Shown one piece after another: positions 49,101 to 59,192 of a DNA stretch of 64,000 nucleotides. A program made the translations under genes and the position numbers. The notes under the pieces are model-generated. The model was not told the origin of the DNA, did not search any database, and saw only the letters and a program-made list of their open reading frames with translations. Source of the DNA: Daphnia carinata (taxonomy: Eukaryota > Arthropoda > Branchiopoda > Diplostraca > Daphniidae); the NCBI RefSeq assembly GCF_022539665.2, contig NC_081338.1:868001-932000 (forward strand). Direction: 5' to 3'. Numbering within the stretch: position 1 is the first letter of the stretch; every line of letters begins with the position of its first letter.

Positions 49101-49578
49101 GTGGAGGCTTTGGCAAGATTCGTACCTGTCCGACCTTAAGCGATTTTATTGTCGCAAGGGTAAGGGTACGAGAATCCCACGTGTTGGCGAAGTCGTCTTA
49201 CTAAAAGAGCCGAACATCAAGCGAATTTCATGGCCGACGGCCATTGTTACTGAACTTGTTCCCGGCTACGACGGCAAAGTAAGGGCTGTTACCCTACGGC
49301 TACGATCGGGAAAAGAAACCACCCGAGGCATCCAGACTGTCTATCCTCTAGAAGTGCAAGCCGATATCGACACAATGCTCGACGACGCTGAAGCCAGCAA
49401 AAAGGAGACCACGACTTCCAAGAAGAAGAAGAATCCACTCCGCAAGAAGAAATTGGAATCGCAGGAGGGAGCTGGCGATTCCGGCGGGGAGGATGTTGTG
49501 GATTCTAAAGAAGACAACAACTACGGGGTTTCCAGATTTGGAAGACCCGTCAGAAGACCTGCGGTGTTTGACATTTAG
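45997..49578 (+). CDS. BEL/Pao pol: reverse transcriptase, RNase H, integrase
   Basis: An open frame of 1193 codons whose first dozen precede the frameshift. RT: ADIRQAFLMVKL (about 162), PFGLTCSPAVL, RHLYVDDYLSN with intact YVDD (about 241). RNase H: HIFCDASTKAYGAVAY (about 424), LPRLELLSAEL, LWTDSMATLGWI (about 497). Integrase: HHCC finger (HHVKRKHAGV...CVKCQRVQ, about 745-790), core with GIDYFGPM, IIYSDNASTF, GGFWERMVRS, then the C-terminal DUF5641-type domain (RVGEVVLLKEPNIKR...WPTAIV). All catalytic motifs are intact. The last 28 codons and the stop lie inside the 3' LTR. One one-base homopolymer indel separates it from gag. Confidence 0.9.
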   Translation: MVEAGKLGSTRKIPLSIQWKSYSDSIVQDEDGHYVAPLPWNENKIRLSKNEAMAEGQAKALIRRMDRDKEMKTSYEAEFNKLKVSKFISRADTSFGGIYTILPHHPVVRRDKTTSRVRPVFNGSAKPKTGFSANDCLEEGPNLNPDILDVMLLFRLNQIAWTADIRQAFLMVKLLKEDAEALRFYLEDEDVPGSLQLYKWNRLPFGLTCSPAVLRIVLKKHLESYEGELAESSQQILRHLYVDDYLSNASTVEEAMAVIGTVLKLFADAKMDLRKWVTNNSELRRYLLKQNLTEDSANSHSCLNLDPQKVLGVRWNTSTDCFYFKSDVIVDAAAKVKILTKRFFAKISTKLYDPLGLIGPVTLQFKLLFQELWQIKIGWDDEVPKETEIQFREIVEDLKAIEKIQVPRMISLAPNKHMQELHIFCDASTKAYGAVAYAKSQHPNFVRLICCKTRAAPLPKNEVSLPRLELLSAELGSVLAERIVNAIDKVQWKVHLWTDSMATLGWIRGEPTRWKMFVRNRVEAIRSRSNPEKWRHCPGKDNPADYASRRTTVKKLIAASFWWGGPSWLIYEEKEWPQQGNLTSEEIQSMETEAKSKTRIESLAVSNTLDWFDALTSRVSSYLRFLRTIAWMFRLFRKNSLSKAMELVRGKEIPCLSVHEIATAENFILKSIQKRAFPEIYESLQRGKPPDRLLHNLETLRPIWDAQDKLIRVTGRVGPALKELLIDPPILLPAGEKIVDMMIQYHHVKRKHAGVQNTLTFLRNRFWIIRARQRIKSVIKQCVKCQRVQSRPFNEETASMPLDRTKRAQPFEVIGIDYFGPMYVLEEVILIEKDSEGNDIEKTRVGEKKVHACLFTCAVTRAVHLELVTDLTAQTFMHALRRMMSRREDCKIIYSDNASTFTCAAKLISEDPTLANWLSSKGITWKFSPSLAPWWGGFWERMVRSVKEPLRKVLGKMKVSYDQLHTILVEIEAIVNSRPLTYVSEDAQSFEVLCPQKLLTGRQPGATTESPDSTKMSRDELIELDKKRSEHALTWWRLWQDSYLSDLKRFYCRKGKGTRIPRVGEVVLLKEPNIKRISWPTAIVTELVPGYDGKVRAVTLRLRSGKETTRGIQTVYPLEVQADIDTMLDDAEASKKETTTSKKKKNPLRKKKLESQEGAGDSGGEDVVDSKEDNNYGVSRFGRPVRRPAVFDI
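49483..49493 (+). promoter_or_regulatory. polypurine tract of element A
   Basis: GGCGGGGAGGA directly precedes the TGTTGTGG start of the 3' LTR and is inside the pol coding frame. The same tract precedes the 3' LTR of A'. It fixes the LTR start here rather than at the later TGTATGCC at 49596, which has no purine tract before it. Confidence 0.75.
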
Positions 49579-49826
49579 TTATATTATGTATTTTTTGTAT
49601 GCCACCAGAGGCGCTGTTTAGCATAGCCTTCTTGGTGGCCGATATCGGCAATGACCGATTCTCTCTGAATTTCCCCCCTGTACTAAGCAGACGTCTCTGT
49701 TGTAAGTTCAGTCAGTTTAAATACAAGTGTCAGTGAATCTTCTAAATCTCCCTACCAACGTATTTAAGGTATTAGTTGTAATTGGGTCTAATTTAACTTT
49801 CTCCTTAGTTTTAGAGATACGTTACA
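49494..49826 (+). repeat. 3' LTR of element A
   Basis: 333 bp, nearly identical to the 5' copy. It contains the end of pol and its stop codon (TAG at 49576). Confidence 0.9.
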
Positions 49827-49992
49827 CAAGGGCACAAGTACTACGGCAGGTAAGTTCATATCGATGGTCACATCTAGACCGCAGGACTGAAGAACAACTG
49901 TTTCGTCTAAATTAGTTGGGGCTGTAACTGCTGCTGGCACAGAAATCAGCGGAGTGCTTTACGCATGGCGGAGTACGGAATGAGGAGGCACA

Positions 49993-51330
49993 TCAAAATG
50001 AAGGTTCCGTCAGCGGCAGCAAATTTACACCATCGTTGAAAGTTGAATTGTTTTCATCTCCCAGTGTTTCTTCTTTCTGGTCCGCCCAGCATATCCTTCG
50101 CCCTCTTACCACCATTGCAACCAAGCTCTAAAATACGCAAAAAGTAATCGATAAAGCAACACATTAACGAATCCCAAAAATGATTTTCTGTGAACAGCGC
50201 AAACACGGAAATATGCTACAAACACTTTCAGTTTTCAGGTTGCTTAGTGAGTGTAACATCGAGTCAGAGGAAGGTTTCAACTGTGATCCAGACCAACGCT
50301 CACTGAGCACTATGCAAATATTCGAACAGTGAAAGTGATAGATGAATAAGTTCCCGATTTTGTTAATGTCAAATTACGTTGAAATCTGCCTCCTTGTTTG
50401 TGGGGCCTGAATCCAGCACACGAAGTGTCAGATAGAGTGATTACGCAGTTTTCATAGTTGTAAAAGTAAAGTTTCAGATTTAATGTTTTCTTGAGACTGA
50501 ACTTGCAAGATTTTCGATAAGTACTGGATCCGGTCTTTGGTTTCTTGCAGGGCAACCTACAGCATTTGGAAAAGGACTTAGCTATAACAGAACTATCATT
50601 TGCCGATAAAAGAACAAAGTACCTCCAGTTGCTTAGTACGCATTGCATCATAGATGACTTGTTTTAATTCGTCATTGCCAAGATCACGCATCGCAATATC
50701 AAAGTCATTGTTCAGTGCGTTTTCCTTGATGGAACTCAACGCCAAGCGCTTAGCGAGCTCACTTTCCTTTTGACTAATGACTTCACGTTTCGGTTTTTGC
50801 GCATTTATCTCACGTTCAAGTTTAGTGCGAAGCTTTTCTAACCTAAATATTTTATAGAAGAGTGACGTTTAGGTGTGATCTCACGAGAGTAACATAAGCA
50901 AAACATACTTTAGGGTAAACAAGCTGATACATTCAAAATGATTTTAAGCTAAAATCTTTCTCAAGTTGATCTAGGATGGCAAGCTTATGTTGAACTTTTT
51001 TCGTGAAAAAGGGTACCCCATGATTCTCTCGCTTGGCGTAATCCCATGGGTAGAAAAATCGCGAGTGGATCGACGATCGGGGCGACAGCCTCATCTGGCT
51101 CTTTCGGTATTTCTTTCTCTAAACACTTGAGGCATGAAGTACTTTCGACAGTAGACACTCGACAGTAGGACGCTCTTGTGGTACTTTAGAATCATCAAGT
51201 ATTCGAATTTTTTCATTTGCGGACATCAAGGCAGATCTTAGTTTTGATATAATTTTTTCGTATTGCGTCACATGAAGTTGAACCGACCTTTCATTTTGCT
51301 TCACCTACGATATGTAAATAATATGTTAGG
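49993..51330 (-). pseudogene. unidentified host-like coiled-coil gene exons
   Basis: Minus-strand exons with good splice sites: about 51119-51304 (QYEKIISKLRSALMSANEKI), 50623-50842 (from LEKLRTKLEREI through NNDFDIAMRDLGNDELKQV), 50452-50556 (VALQETKDRIQYLSKILQ, ending in TGA) and 49993-50127 (SLVAMVVRGRRICWADQKEE, ending in TGA). Exons 50842-50623 and 50556-50452 join in phase 0. Heptad-like spacing of Leu/Ile suggests a coiled coil. I do not recognise the protein. The 51119 exon meets a stop before it can join the next, so the gene may be a pseudogene, may have unseen exons, or may have been cut by element A on its 3' side. Confidence 0.4.
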
Positions 51331-51414
51331 CTGGCAAACTTTAACTTTTCAAACAAATTTCACACATTAGATTTGATGTTTTTGTCTCTATCAGCGTTTC
51401 CAGAGTTTTGTACG

Positions 51415-51600
51415 TATATTCGATTGCCGGAGTAATAGGACCCGGATATTTAGGGCCTCAGAATAGGACCGGGAGAAATAGGACCCAATCCTCAAACATG
51501 TTTTGGAGGACCTCTTTCTCCATCATATGGGTCCTATTTGTCCATCATAAGGGTCCTATTTCTCCTTCTTAAATATCCTAAACAGAACCGGACGGCTTAT
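51415..51600. repeat. MITE-like palindromic repeat (ATAGGACC)
   Basis: AATAGGACC occurs in the left half (about 51433, 51463, 51479) and GGTCCTATTT in the right half (about 51530 and 51549). Outer arms CCGGATATTTA and TTAAATATCC are near-complementary. No coding capacity. Probably a small non-autonomous DNA element. Confidence 0.5.
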
Positions 51601-51754
51601 GTAGTTTCCCGCACTCCAAACAGCGTTATCAATTGCTCGTGTAATCATTCCATTATAACTTTTTTGTTTCTGCACGATTACATGCTTTATCTATTGCTTT
51701 ATACAACTCATGTATAAAAGTAATATTTTATTTACACAGTGTTTGGTTTTTACC

Positions 51755-51890
51755 CCTTGACATTTTGTTAGTGGCGTTTCCAGTCCTAGTATCACCCTCC
51801 CCCTGACTGATGTCCCTATTTCCTGGGAGTTCCCGGGGGCAAGGGGGGTGCTTTCCCTGAAGTACCCCTTAATACTGATGAATAAGAAAA
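51755..51890 (-). repeat. MITE-like element, copy 1 (inverted relative to copy 2)
   Basis: On the minus strand it reads ATCAGTATTAAGGGGTACTT, then a C-run, GGACATCAGT, GGGTGATACTAGGACTGGAAA. Copy 2 at 52675-52800 has the same order on the plus strand. The two copies bracket the 52.3-52.6 kb exons as a large inverted pair. Confidence 0.6.
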
Positions 51891-52334
51891 AAATAATGCC
51901 ATGAACCATGAAAATAAAATTAATTTAGATTAAATTGCAAATACCTTACCATTCATAACTGGGTGTTTAGTTGCTTTCACCTCAACAATGGAATTGGATG
52001 TCATGTTTCTATATTTTGAATTCCAATCTGATTACTTGCATCTTGAGATGAATGTCTTGACGTAACTCTCACAGCTGTAATGCTGTCATTTAATCTCAGT
52101 GATAGGAATCATGATTACATAAATTTCATAAACAAAGAATCTTTGAACATCTAGATTACCAGAAGGATGATAGTTATAAGGCAGTTAACAAGTTGGTTCC
52201 CAAATGGTTCATGATAAGTAATGCTGGAGTTTCATGATTCTCCTTGAAAATAAGCACCTAAGAAGCATTTGGATTAGTCTTCTATGTCAAAATTTCCAAC
52301 TGCAATTAATAAAATTTTGTCTACACTTTAATAC

Positions 52335-52620
52335 CTTTCCTTCCAAGTAAAATGTTTTCTTCTGTGATGGTAGTTTCAACATGACTTTAAACGGTACTAA
52401 ACTGCCAAACCTAGGAAATAGAAAAATTTTAAAATTTACTGATAATAGCCACTTACCTGTCAAACAAACACCGCTTGCAATAAACAACTTTTCATAGCAA
52501 CGATTCGTAGAATAGTAGGCTGATGGCACTTTGAGCTTGCAACACTCGTCTGTATGCGGTACCACGTTGCCATATACATCGTAGCAAACAATATTTTGGG
52601 CAAGGGCGAACAGTGTTTTT
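52335..52620 (-). pseudogene. two unidentified exons (Cys-rich, secreted-like)
   Basis: Minus-strand exons 52457 to about 52620 and 52335-52410 have good donor and acceptor sites. The first encodes IVCYDVYGNVVPHTDECC and several further Cys. The second encodes FGSLVPFKVMLKLPSQKKTF. The first resembles, weakly, a thrombospondin type 1 segment of ADAMTS-type proteins (C.D.YGNVVP..C). No further exons were found, so this is either a fragment or part of a gene with distant exons. Confidence 0.3.
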
Positions 52621-52674
52621 ATATTATTAAATTAACGTTTCATAAATTATCCTTACACAATAATTTTCTTATTT

Positions 52675-52800
52675 ATCAGTGTGTTAAGGGGTACTTTAGC
52701 GCCCCCCCCCCATAACCGCAATCGAGGCACAAAGGAAAAAGTAAAAAAAGTGAATAAGGACATCAGTAAATGTTAGGGTGATGCTAGGCCTAAAAACACC
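52675..52800 (+). repeat. MITE-like element, copy 2
   Basis: It starts ATCAGTGTGTTAAGGGGTAC, has a run of ten Cs, GGACATCAGTAA and GGGTGATGCTAGGCCTAAAAAC. It matches copy 1 in inverted orientation and abuts the satellite. Confidence 0.6.
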
Positions 52801-53281
52801 AGCAAAGTTAGCAAGGATAGCCTTCAAGCGGTTATTAGATGAACATCAGGTATAGCCAAACGTAGTGTTACCAGTCCAATATCCTAAACTATTTAAATCC
52901 ATTGTGCATGTGTAGGTTTTAATAGACAATACTGAACTGTGTACGTTTTATTCTAATGATTGCATGAAACACAGTCTTTATCGGATATCAATGGTAAAAA
53001 TTAAACAAATTTGCCAAAAACAGGTTGCCGATGCAAAGTTAGCGAGGATAGCAACCCAGCGGTTGTGTGATGAATCACACTTTAGTTAAACGCAGTGGTT
53101 ACAAGTCCAATATCCTTAACTACTTAAATCAATTGTGCTTGTGTAGGTTTTAATAGACGTTACTTAGCTGTGTGCGTTTTATTATAATGACTTATAAAAA
53201 AAATTCATTATCGGATTGAAATGGTAAAAATTTAACAAATTTGTCAAAAACAGGTTGCCGAGGAAAAGTTAGCAGGGATAG
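52801..53281 (+). repeat. 231-bp satellite, about 2 copies
   Basis: The AGCGGTTNTTNGATGA landmark is at 52827 and 53058, spacing 231. The array is the same family as 26185-26790 and ends within the GGATAG of a unit, where the TGTTATAATG of the next element begins. Confidence 0.85.
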
Positions 53282-53371
53282 TGTTATAATGTAGTTCAGC
53301 AAGTGGCCGCTAGGCCTAGAGCTAATACACAGTCTCAACCAAGCACTCGAGCGTGTCGGACCATTACTACA
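53282..53371 (+). repeat. short 5' LTR-like segment of Gypsy element
   Basis: TGTTATAATG...ATTACTACA, 90 bp, is followed immediately by a primer-site-like sequence. No matching 3' copy was found after 57028. It is very short for an LTR, so part of it may have been replaced by the satellite. Confidence 0.45.
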
Positions 53372-53384
53372 TGGTGTCAGAAGT
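53372..53384 (+). promoter_or_regulatory. primer binding site
   Basis: TGGTGTCAGAAGT begins directly after the CA end and looks like the complement of a leucine-tRNA 3' end. Known for several Gypsy-type elements; the tRNA assignment is from memory. Confidence 0.6.
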
Positions 53385-53408
53385 AAATCTCAGTATATCT
53401 TAGCAATC

Positions 53409-54368
53409 ATGGGAGATTTCGGCCTACGTCCACCGGGAATGTTTAACTTTGAAGGTGAGCAAGCGACTCGGTGGTTTTCCTGGAGATAACAATTTGAATG
53501 GTACTTGAAGGTGGCCAGGAAAGACAAGGAGGAAGAGATAGTGCAAGTGAGCGTGCTCATCACGTGTCTTGGAGCTGAGGGTGCCAGGGTATATGAGTTG
53601 TTTGTGTTCGCGGAGCCAGGAGACAAGGAAAAAATTAAGCCAGTGTTGCAGCAGTTTGACAATCATCTCAAACCTAAAGCCAACGAAATTTACGAAAGAT
53701 TTCGATTCTTGTCACGAAAACAGGGAGAGTGTGAACCATTGGATTCGTTTGTTCTACACTTGAAAACATTGGTAACGGCGTGTAATTATGACACACAAAG
53801 AGATTGTATGGCCAGAGACCAGATAGTTATGAGAATTTCGGATCAGGAGGTACGTGAACCGTTGCTGTGTGAACCGAACTTGGATTTGGCGAAAGCAGTC
53901 GAAATTTGTCGAATTCGTGAGTCATCTAGGAGGCTAGCCCAGCAGATGCAGTCTGATTCAGTGGGTAATTTAGAGGTCAATGCAAAAAACAAAAAAAGAA
54001 CCAACCAAGGAGGGCGGTACGACACTAAGATAAGCAAGACAAAGAGTTTCAGCATTCGAGCTCATGCCGTTACTGTGGCAATCAGCATGGCAAAGGAAAG
54101 TGTCCGGCGTATGGAAAAAAACTGCACCAAGTGTGGAAAAGTAAATCATTTCGCTAAACTGTGTGAAAAAAGCCAACAGAGGAGAGAAAACAGTTGTCGG
54201 TCCAGTGCGTCTTGGGAAAATTCGACCAACTCAAGTCACAATAGCATCTCTGTGTTAAACACCGAGCAAGAACTAAAAAACATTAGTGTGTCAACTGTAG
54301 CTCAGCCTGATATGGCAGATACCTGGTACGTGTCACTGAAGATTGAAGAACGAAGTTGTCTCGTTTAA
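53409..54368 (+). pseudogene. Gypsy gag, broken
   Basis: The frame begins MGDFGLRPPGMFNFEGEQATR and is stopped by TAA at 53487, then continues open from 53490. The gag core includes PKANEIYERFRFLSRKQGE, DSFVLHLKTL and LAKAVEICRIRE. Two Cys-His knuckles are present, the first (CRYCGNQHGKGKCPAYG) in a shifted frame and the second (CTKCGKVNHFAKLC) in the main frame. So besides the stop there is a frame excursion at about 54030-54110. Confidence 0.75.
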
Positions 54369-57028
54369 AGTGGACACAGGAGCTCAGTGCAATGTTTTGC
54401 CTAAAGCAGTGTGTGATAAAGTGCTGAATCGCTAGATAAAGCCGGGACCATGAGTAACGGCCTACAATGGACAAACTTTGAACGTCGTGGGCAGTCAAGT
54501 GTTCAAAGTTGGTTACAAGGGTGTGCAGCATAGTATTTCGTTTGTAGTGGTTGATGGGGTTGAACCGCCTATCCTGGGGTTACCGTCGTGCAAAGCCCTC
54601 AACGTTGTGCAGAGAGTAGATCTCTTGGAGTCAGTGGATGCTATGGAGCAACTTTACCTAGAGGAAATGTTAAAAAAATATGAAGGTACGTTCAAAGGCA
54701 TTGGCAAGCTACCGTGTGAGCATGATATCCAAGTCAAAGAGAGCGCAGTTCCAGTTGTTCGCCCAGCAAGGCGACTTCCCTTTAATATTCGAGATGTAGT
54801 CCAACAAAAATTAGAAGAGGTGGAAAAACTTGGCTTGGTAGCAAAGGTTGTGGGTCCGACTGAGTGGGTTAGTCCCATGGTCGTAGTTAGAGATGTAAGG
54901 TTGTGTTTAGATCCAGAAGACCTGAACAAAGCAATAAAGAAGCAGCACTTCCAAGTTCCGTCAGCACAAGAAATATTTGCTAGAATCGGACAGGCAAAAC
55001 ATTTTTCAACCCTTGATGCTACGTCCAGGTTTCTTCAAGTGCCGCTAACTAAAACATCAACATTCTTGACGACTATGGCCACGCCGTTTGGACGTTATCG
55101 GTTCCTGCGCTTGCCGTTTGGGTTGCCCTTAAGTCCAGAAGCGTATAATGAAATGATGGTCAGCCTATTCGGTGACCTAGAAGGAGTAGAGGTGTACTTT
55201 GACGATTTTTTTGTGTGGGGTACAACGCTGCAAGAACACAACGCCAGACTGGTCACGTTATTTGAACGTTGGCTATCAGTGAACTTAAAGCTGAACAGAG
55301 AAAAGTGCAAGTTCTTGAAGTCGGAACTTAAGTATATTGGACATATTATTGGAAATCAGCAGTTAAAACCTGATCCTGGCAAGATAGAAGCAATAGTGTC
55401 GTTTCGCCAACCTGAAGATCGGCATGGGGTACAACGCTTCATGGGTATGGTCAACTATTTGGCCAAGTTCTGCTCAAAACTCTCGAAACTGACATTTCCC
55501 CTGCGGGTTTTACTTAAAAGTGACAAAGAGTGGGTGTGGGACAATAACGGTAAAAGGGCCTTTGAAGTCATAAAAGAATCAGTGTCAAACCTTCCAAGCC
55601 TGGGCTTGTTCAATCCCCAAATCCCAGTGGCAATATCGGTCGATGCATCTCCTGTGGGAGTAGGGGCAATCTCCTTGCAGAATGGACAACCAGTTGAATT
55701 CGCCTCTCGCACATTGACGAACACGCTGCAGCGGTATGCACAAATTGAAAACGAACTACTAGCAACTCAATTTGGACTGCAATCATTTCACCAATATCTG
55801 TATGGCCGAAAGGTGACAGTTGAAACTGATCATAAACCCTTGCTGGGCATCCTCAACAAGTCCATCACATTATGCAGCCCAAGATTGCAGAGGATGAGGT
55901 TCACCCTCCAGACGTATAAGTTTGTAGTGTTGTGGTGTACCAACCCGGAAAAGAGCTGCACATAGCAGATGCCCTCAGTAGAGCACCCGAACCAAGAGAA
56001 TATGTTGAAGACTTAGCGCAGGTCAGTGAATAAGCAGTAAATTGTGATAGACTACTTCAGTTGCATAGTGGCCATTTGGGCATATCAAAGTGTCTGGAAC
56101 GTGCGAAAATGACAGTCTACTGGCCATCATACGTAGAACAGATCACTAACATGGTCGAGCGTTGCTGTTTGTCAGGAGTCTCGTCATCAGAATCCTTTGC
56201 AGCCCGTTTTTCCAACTCCACTACCTGACTACCCATTCCAGAAAGTAGCAGCAGATCTATTTGAGGTTAAAGGAAGCACGTAATTACTTCTAATAGATTA
56301 CTTCAGTAAGTGACCATGTGCAGTTCGATTGAACAGGATCACCAGTATAGCAACTATTGAAGAAATGAAACGTTTTTTTGTGGATTTTGGATATCCGAAA
56401 CAACCAGTATCCGTAATTCTGTTCGGATTATGATATACAACTTACAACATCCAGCCCAGAATATCCACAGTCCAATGGGATGGCTGAGCGTACGGTGCAA
56501 ACAGTAAAGGAGTACTTCGTCAAGTCGAGCTGTGAAGGCAAAACTGTATTAGAGATACCACAAGTATTAAGGTCTACACCTGTTGGGAATAACCATCCAA
56601 GTCCGCCAGTGCTGCTGCAAAGTCGCAATTTTCGCGGTAGTCTTCCTTTTACACAACAAGCCTTGTTACCACAACAATTTAACATGAAGTCCCTAAAGGA
56701 AAAGTTTGAAGAGCGGCAGGCAAAGATGGCGTTTAATGTAGTTGGAAGGAAAAGACAGTTACCATCTCCGGTAGTTGGCATGCCCGTTCGAGTGAGGATA
56801 TCAAAGAGATGGGTCCCAGGAACAATCAAGTCTGTATACGAGAAACCTAACTCTTTTGTTGTGTTAACTCGGGACGGACGCTTATTCCGAAGTAACCGCA
56901 GGGAAATCAATATAGACAAATCGGTCGGAGAGAAGTCAGATAACCAAAAAAGCAGCAGTTCAACGGTGGAAGAAGGATTTCATGGATTCGAGGAAACAAG
57001 CCGGTGCCGGACGAACATACCCACATAG
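54350..57028 (+). pseudogene. Gypsy pol: protease, RT, RNase H open; integrase decayed
   Basis: Protease FKVDTGAQCNVLPK overlaps the gag end in another frame, with two stops before 54478. From 54478 to 55965 the frame is open: ILGLPSCKALN, RT with FSTLDATSRFLQVPL, LPFGLPLSPEAYN and VYFDDFFVWG (YFDD), connection RFMGMVNYLAKFCSKL, RNase H (SVDASPVGVGAIS, ENELLATQFGL, ETDHKPLLGI). A frame change then precedes KELHIADALSRAP. Integrase is recognisable only in pieces (HSGHLGISKCLERAKMTVYWP; PEYPQSNGMAERTVQTVKEYF at about 56455-56520) with several stops. The last part (56480-57028) is an open C-terminal tail. Confidence 0.8.
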
Positions 57029-57029
57029 C

Positions 57030-57350
57030 ACAAGTCTGTCCGTGGGATGTCCGCTAGATGTCGAGATCGGATATAAGGTACATCCTGTTGACATCCGTCG
57101 GACATCCAAATCGAACATGAGAAACCTTGTGTTGCACAACCATATGCAGATCAAAAACAAAAAAAGGAAAACAGATTCATAAAGAAATCATTTGTCTGAC
57201 TACAAAAACAAAAACAAAACATTGCTTCAACATTATTCGGGCTGACTGTGTCTGTGTGACTGTGACCGACTGTGAATATAGACGAGAAAAATAAAAAAAA
57301 CAAACAATTTTTTTCTTTGTGAATGGATGATGAATGAAATGATGATGGGA
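57030..57350. other. short inverted motif cluster; no gene
   Basis: GGGATGTCCGCTAGATGTCGAGAT and GACATCCGTCGGACATCC form complementary GGATGTCC/GGACATCC pairs at 57046-57112, a MITE-like pattern. The rest is A-rich sequence up to the stop of the DUF4806-like gene, and should include its 3' UTR. Confidence 0.4.
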
Positions 57351-57351
57351 C

Positions 57352-58946
57352 TCATAGGACAGGGACCGTGCGAGGTTTGTCTTTACAGTGTCGCAGCATG
57401 TCAATCATGGCTGATTTAACATCTGCATCTGTAATCAATGGCGTGTTACGTACCGATGCAGCTGAAAGATCAATACGTATAAACGAATGAAACGGATAAC
57501 ATGAATATTTAAAATAAATACCAATTATCACTTTTCCGATGTTGGTATCGGCTAGCTTTTTGTTATTACGATGTCCAAACCAGCTGAAAGATTTGCCTAG
57601 TTCGTTGGTCATAAGCCGCGGGGCGATTGATCTAACAATTGTTCTTGGGGTGTTTCCCCCTATTTCGATCAGGTGGGTTTTCTAGAAAAAAACAAACAAA
57701 AAAAAACAGACAACACCTGAAGTTTAATTTAATTCAAATTTTAGTAATTAAAAAAAAATTACCAAACGTTGTGACATTGATTTGCTTTTCAAATCGTCGT
57801 TGAATATGTAAAAATCATCCATAGAGTTGAGGGGCAGCATTTGCATGAAATCCTCGTCGGCATCTCCATCTGATTTTCTCATGGCGACAAACGCAGTCTC
57901 AATACGATCGAGACGTTCCAGTAAAGCTGCACCGATGACGTTGTTGTCGCGTGTGTCATGGCCAATGGTTATAATGCGACGCTGAAGAAACTCGTCTCGG
58001 GATTCTAAAAGTATATTAAAAATATGTAAATGAAATTAATAAAAATCTAAACTTTAAAGCTTACCTCCATTTCTGATCTCGACAAAGCTACTCCTTTTAG
58101 TCGTAGTGGAGCTTCTTATTGGAACTACAGAAACAGGTGGAGCTGTACATGTAATGGACTTGGATGTGCCTTTTATTTGAAAAGGAAAACAGTGTATTAT
58201 TACTAGTTGTTATTAATAAAATTACTATAAATCAAACGAAACATTACCTGCAGGTGAATAATGGTCAATACTATCATCTGATTGCGCATCGGGATTTGAA
58301 TGGGGAAGCATAAGCTCGGAGCACGTTGGTAGTGCATTCCCACCATTCCCACTTTTATTGGCCGGGCTTCCAGCAACGCTCAATTTATCTAAAATAAATA
58401 ATACATTGAATTAACGCAGAATTAATTGAAAGTAAAGATTAATAAATCTACTTAAAATTATTTTACATGGAGGAACTGGAGGAATAGGACAACTGTCGTC
58501 ATCCGAAGAAGACACAACTTCCCTATATCTTGACTTCAACTGTTTGCCCTTCAAAGGGGGAGGGGAAACACTGTTGTCGAACGGGAGTTTGATCTTCCTA
58601 GTTCTCCTGATTTTCCTGTCCTTTTCATCTTCTGTTGTTGCGATGTCCTCATTTTGTACTACTTTATTTTCATGTCTTCTAGCTTCAGCACATGTTGCTA
58701 ATTTTTATCAAAATTAACGAAAAGTAGAGATAAAAAATATAAAAAAATACCGTAGGTTTTCCTGACCCTAGCTGGATAAGACTCCCAAGTTTTCTTGTTA
58801 GGTTTGTAGCCTAAGTTTATAAAGCGGGACACATCCTTAGACTTGGACTTAGGAGGCCACCAGCAGAATCCATTGTCGTACCATAAAATAGGAACTGCTT
58901 GCACCCACGGATCGTCGTCTGGCCCTTCCAATAATAAGAAATGGTG
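57352..58946 (-). CDS. DUF4806-like protein (copy B), seven intact exons
   Basis: Exons 58751-58946, 58452-58697, 58248-58388, 58065-58169, 57763-58004, 57522-57681, 57352-57461 join without a stop, all with GT-AG introns and consistent phases. The N-terminal domain has DDDPWVQAVPILWYDNGFCWWPP and WESYPARVRKTY. The middle is Lys/Ser/Pro-rich and may be nuclear (RKIRRTRKIK). The C-terminal DUF4806-like domain has LIEIGGNTPRTIVRSIAPRL, LGKSFSWFGHRNNKKLADT and PLITDADVKSAMIDMLRHC. No ATG is in the first exon (it opens HHFLLLEGPDDD after an acceptor), so an upstream start exon is needed but was not found. It lies 250 bp downstream of the transposase B relic on the same strand. Molecular function unknown; copy A is in transposon A. 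Confidence 0.75.
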
Positions 58947-59192
58947 CTATTCCACAATAAAAAAAAACAAAAAAAAACAGACGGTGTAGCTCACCAGCTC
59001 ATAGCACCACCCCTATTTTTTGCAACATCGTACATTTATTCTACTCCTAGTGGAAGTGTATCGTTACACCGGTCTAATTAAAGAGTATTGCGCAATGAAA
59101 AAGGAAAAATAAAAAAGTTTAGACTAAATAAAAGAAAAGTAAAATCAGAATAAAGTTCATTACTCCCCCCTTCACCCCAATTGCTTCACTCC

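Larger units (their letters stand above)
42390..49826 (+). mobile_element. near-intact BEL/Pao LTR retrotransposon A
   Basis: LTRs at 42390-42724 and 49494-49826 start TGTTGTGG and end GTTACA. The direct repeat CAAGG flanks the insertion (42385-42389 and 49827-49831). By eye the LTRs differ only by a small indel near ATGTATTATTTCTG/ATGTATTTTTTG. Primer site, spliced ORF0, gag-protease, RT, RNase H, integrase and polypurine tract are all in order. Insertion is recent. It went into the 5' flank of element B, in the opposite orientation. Confidence 0.9.
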
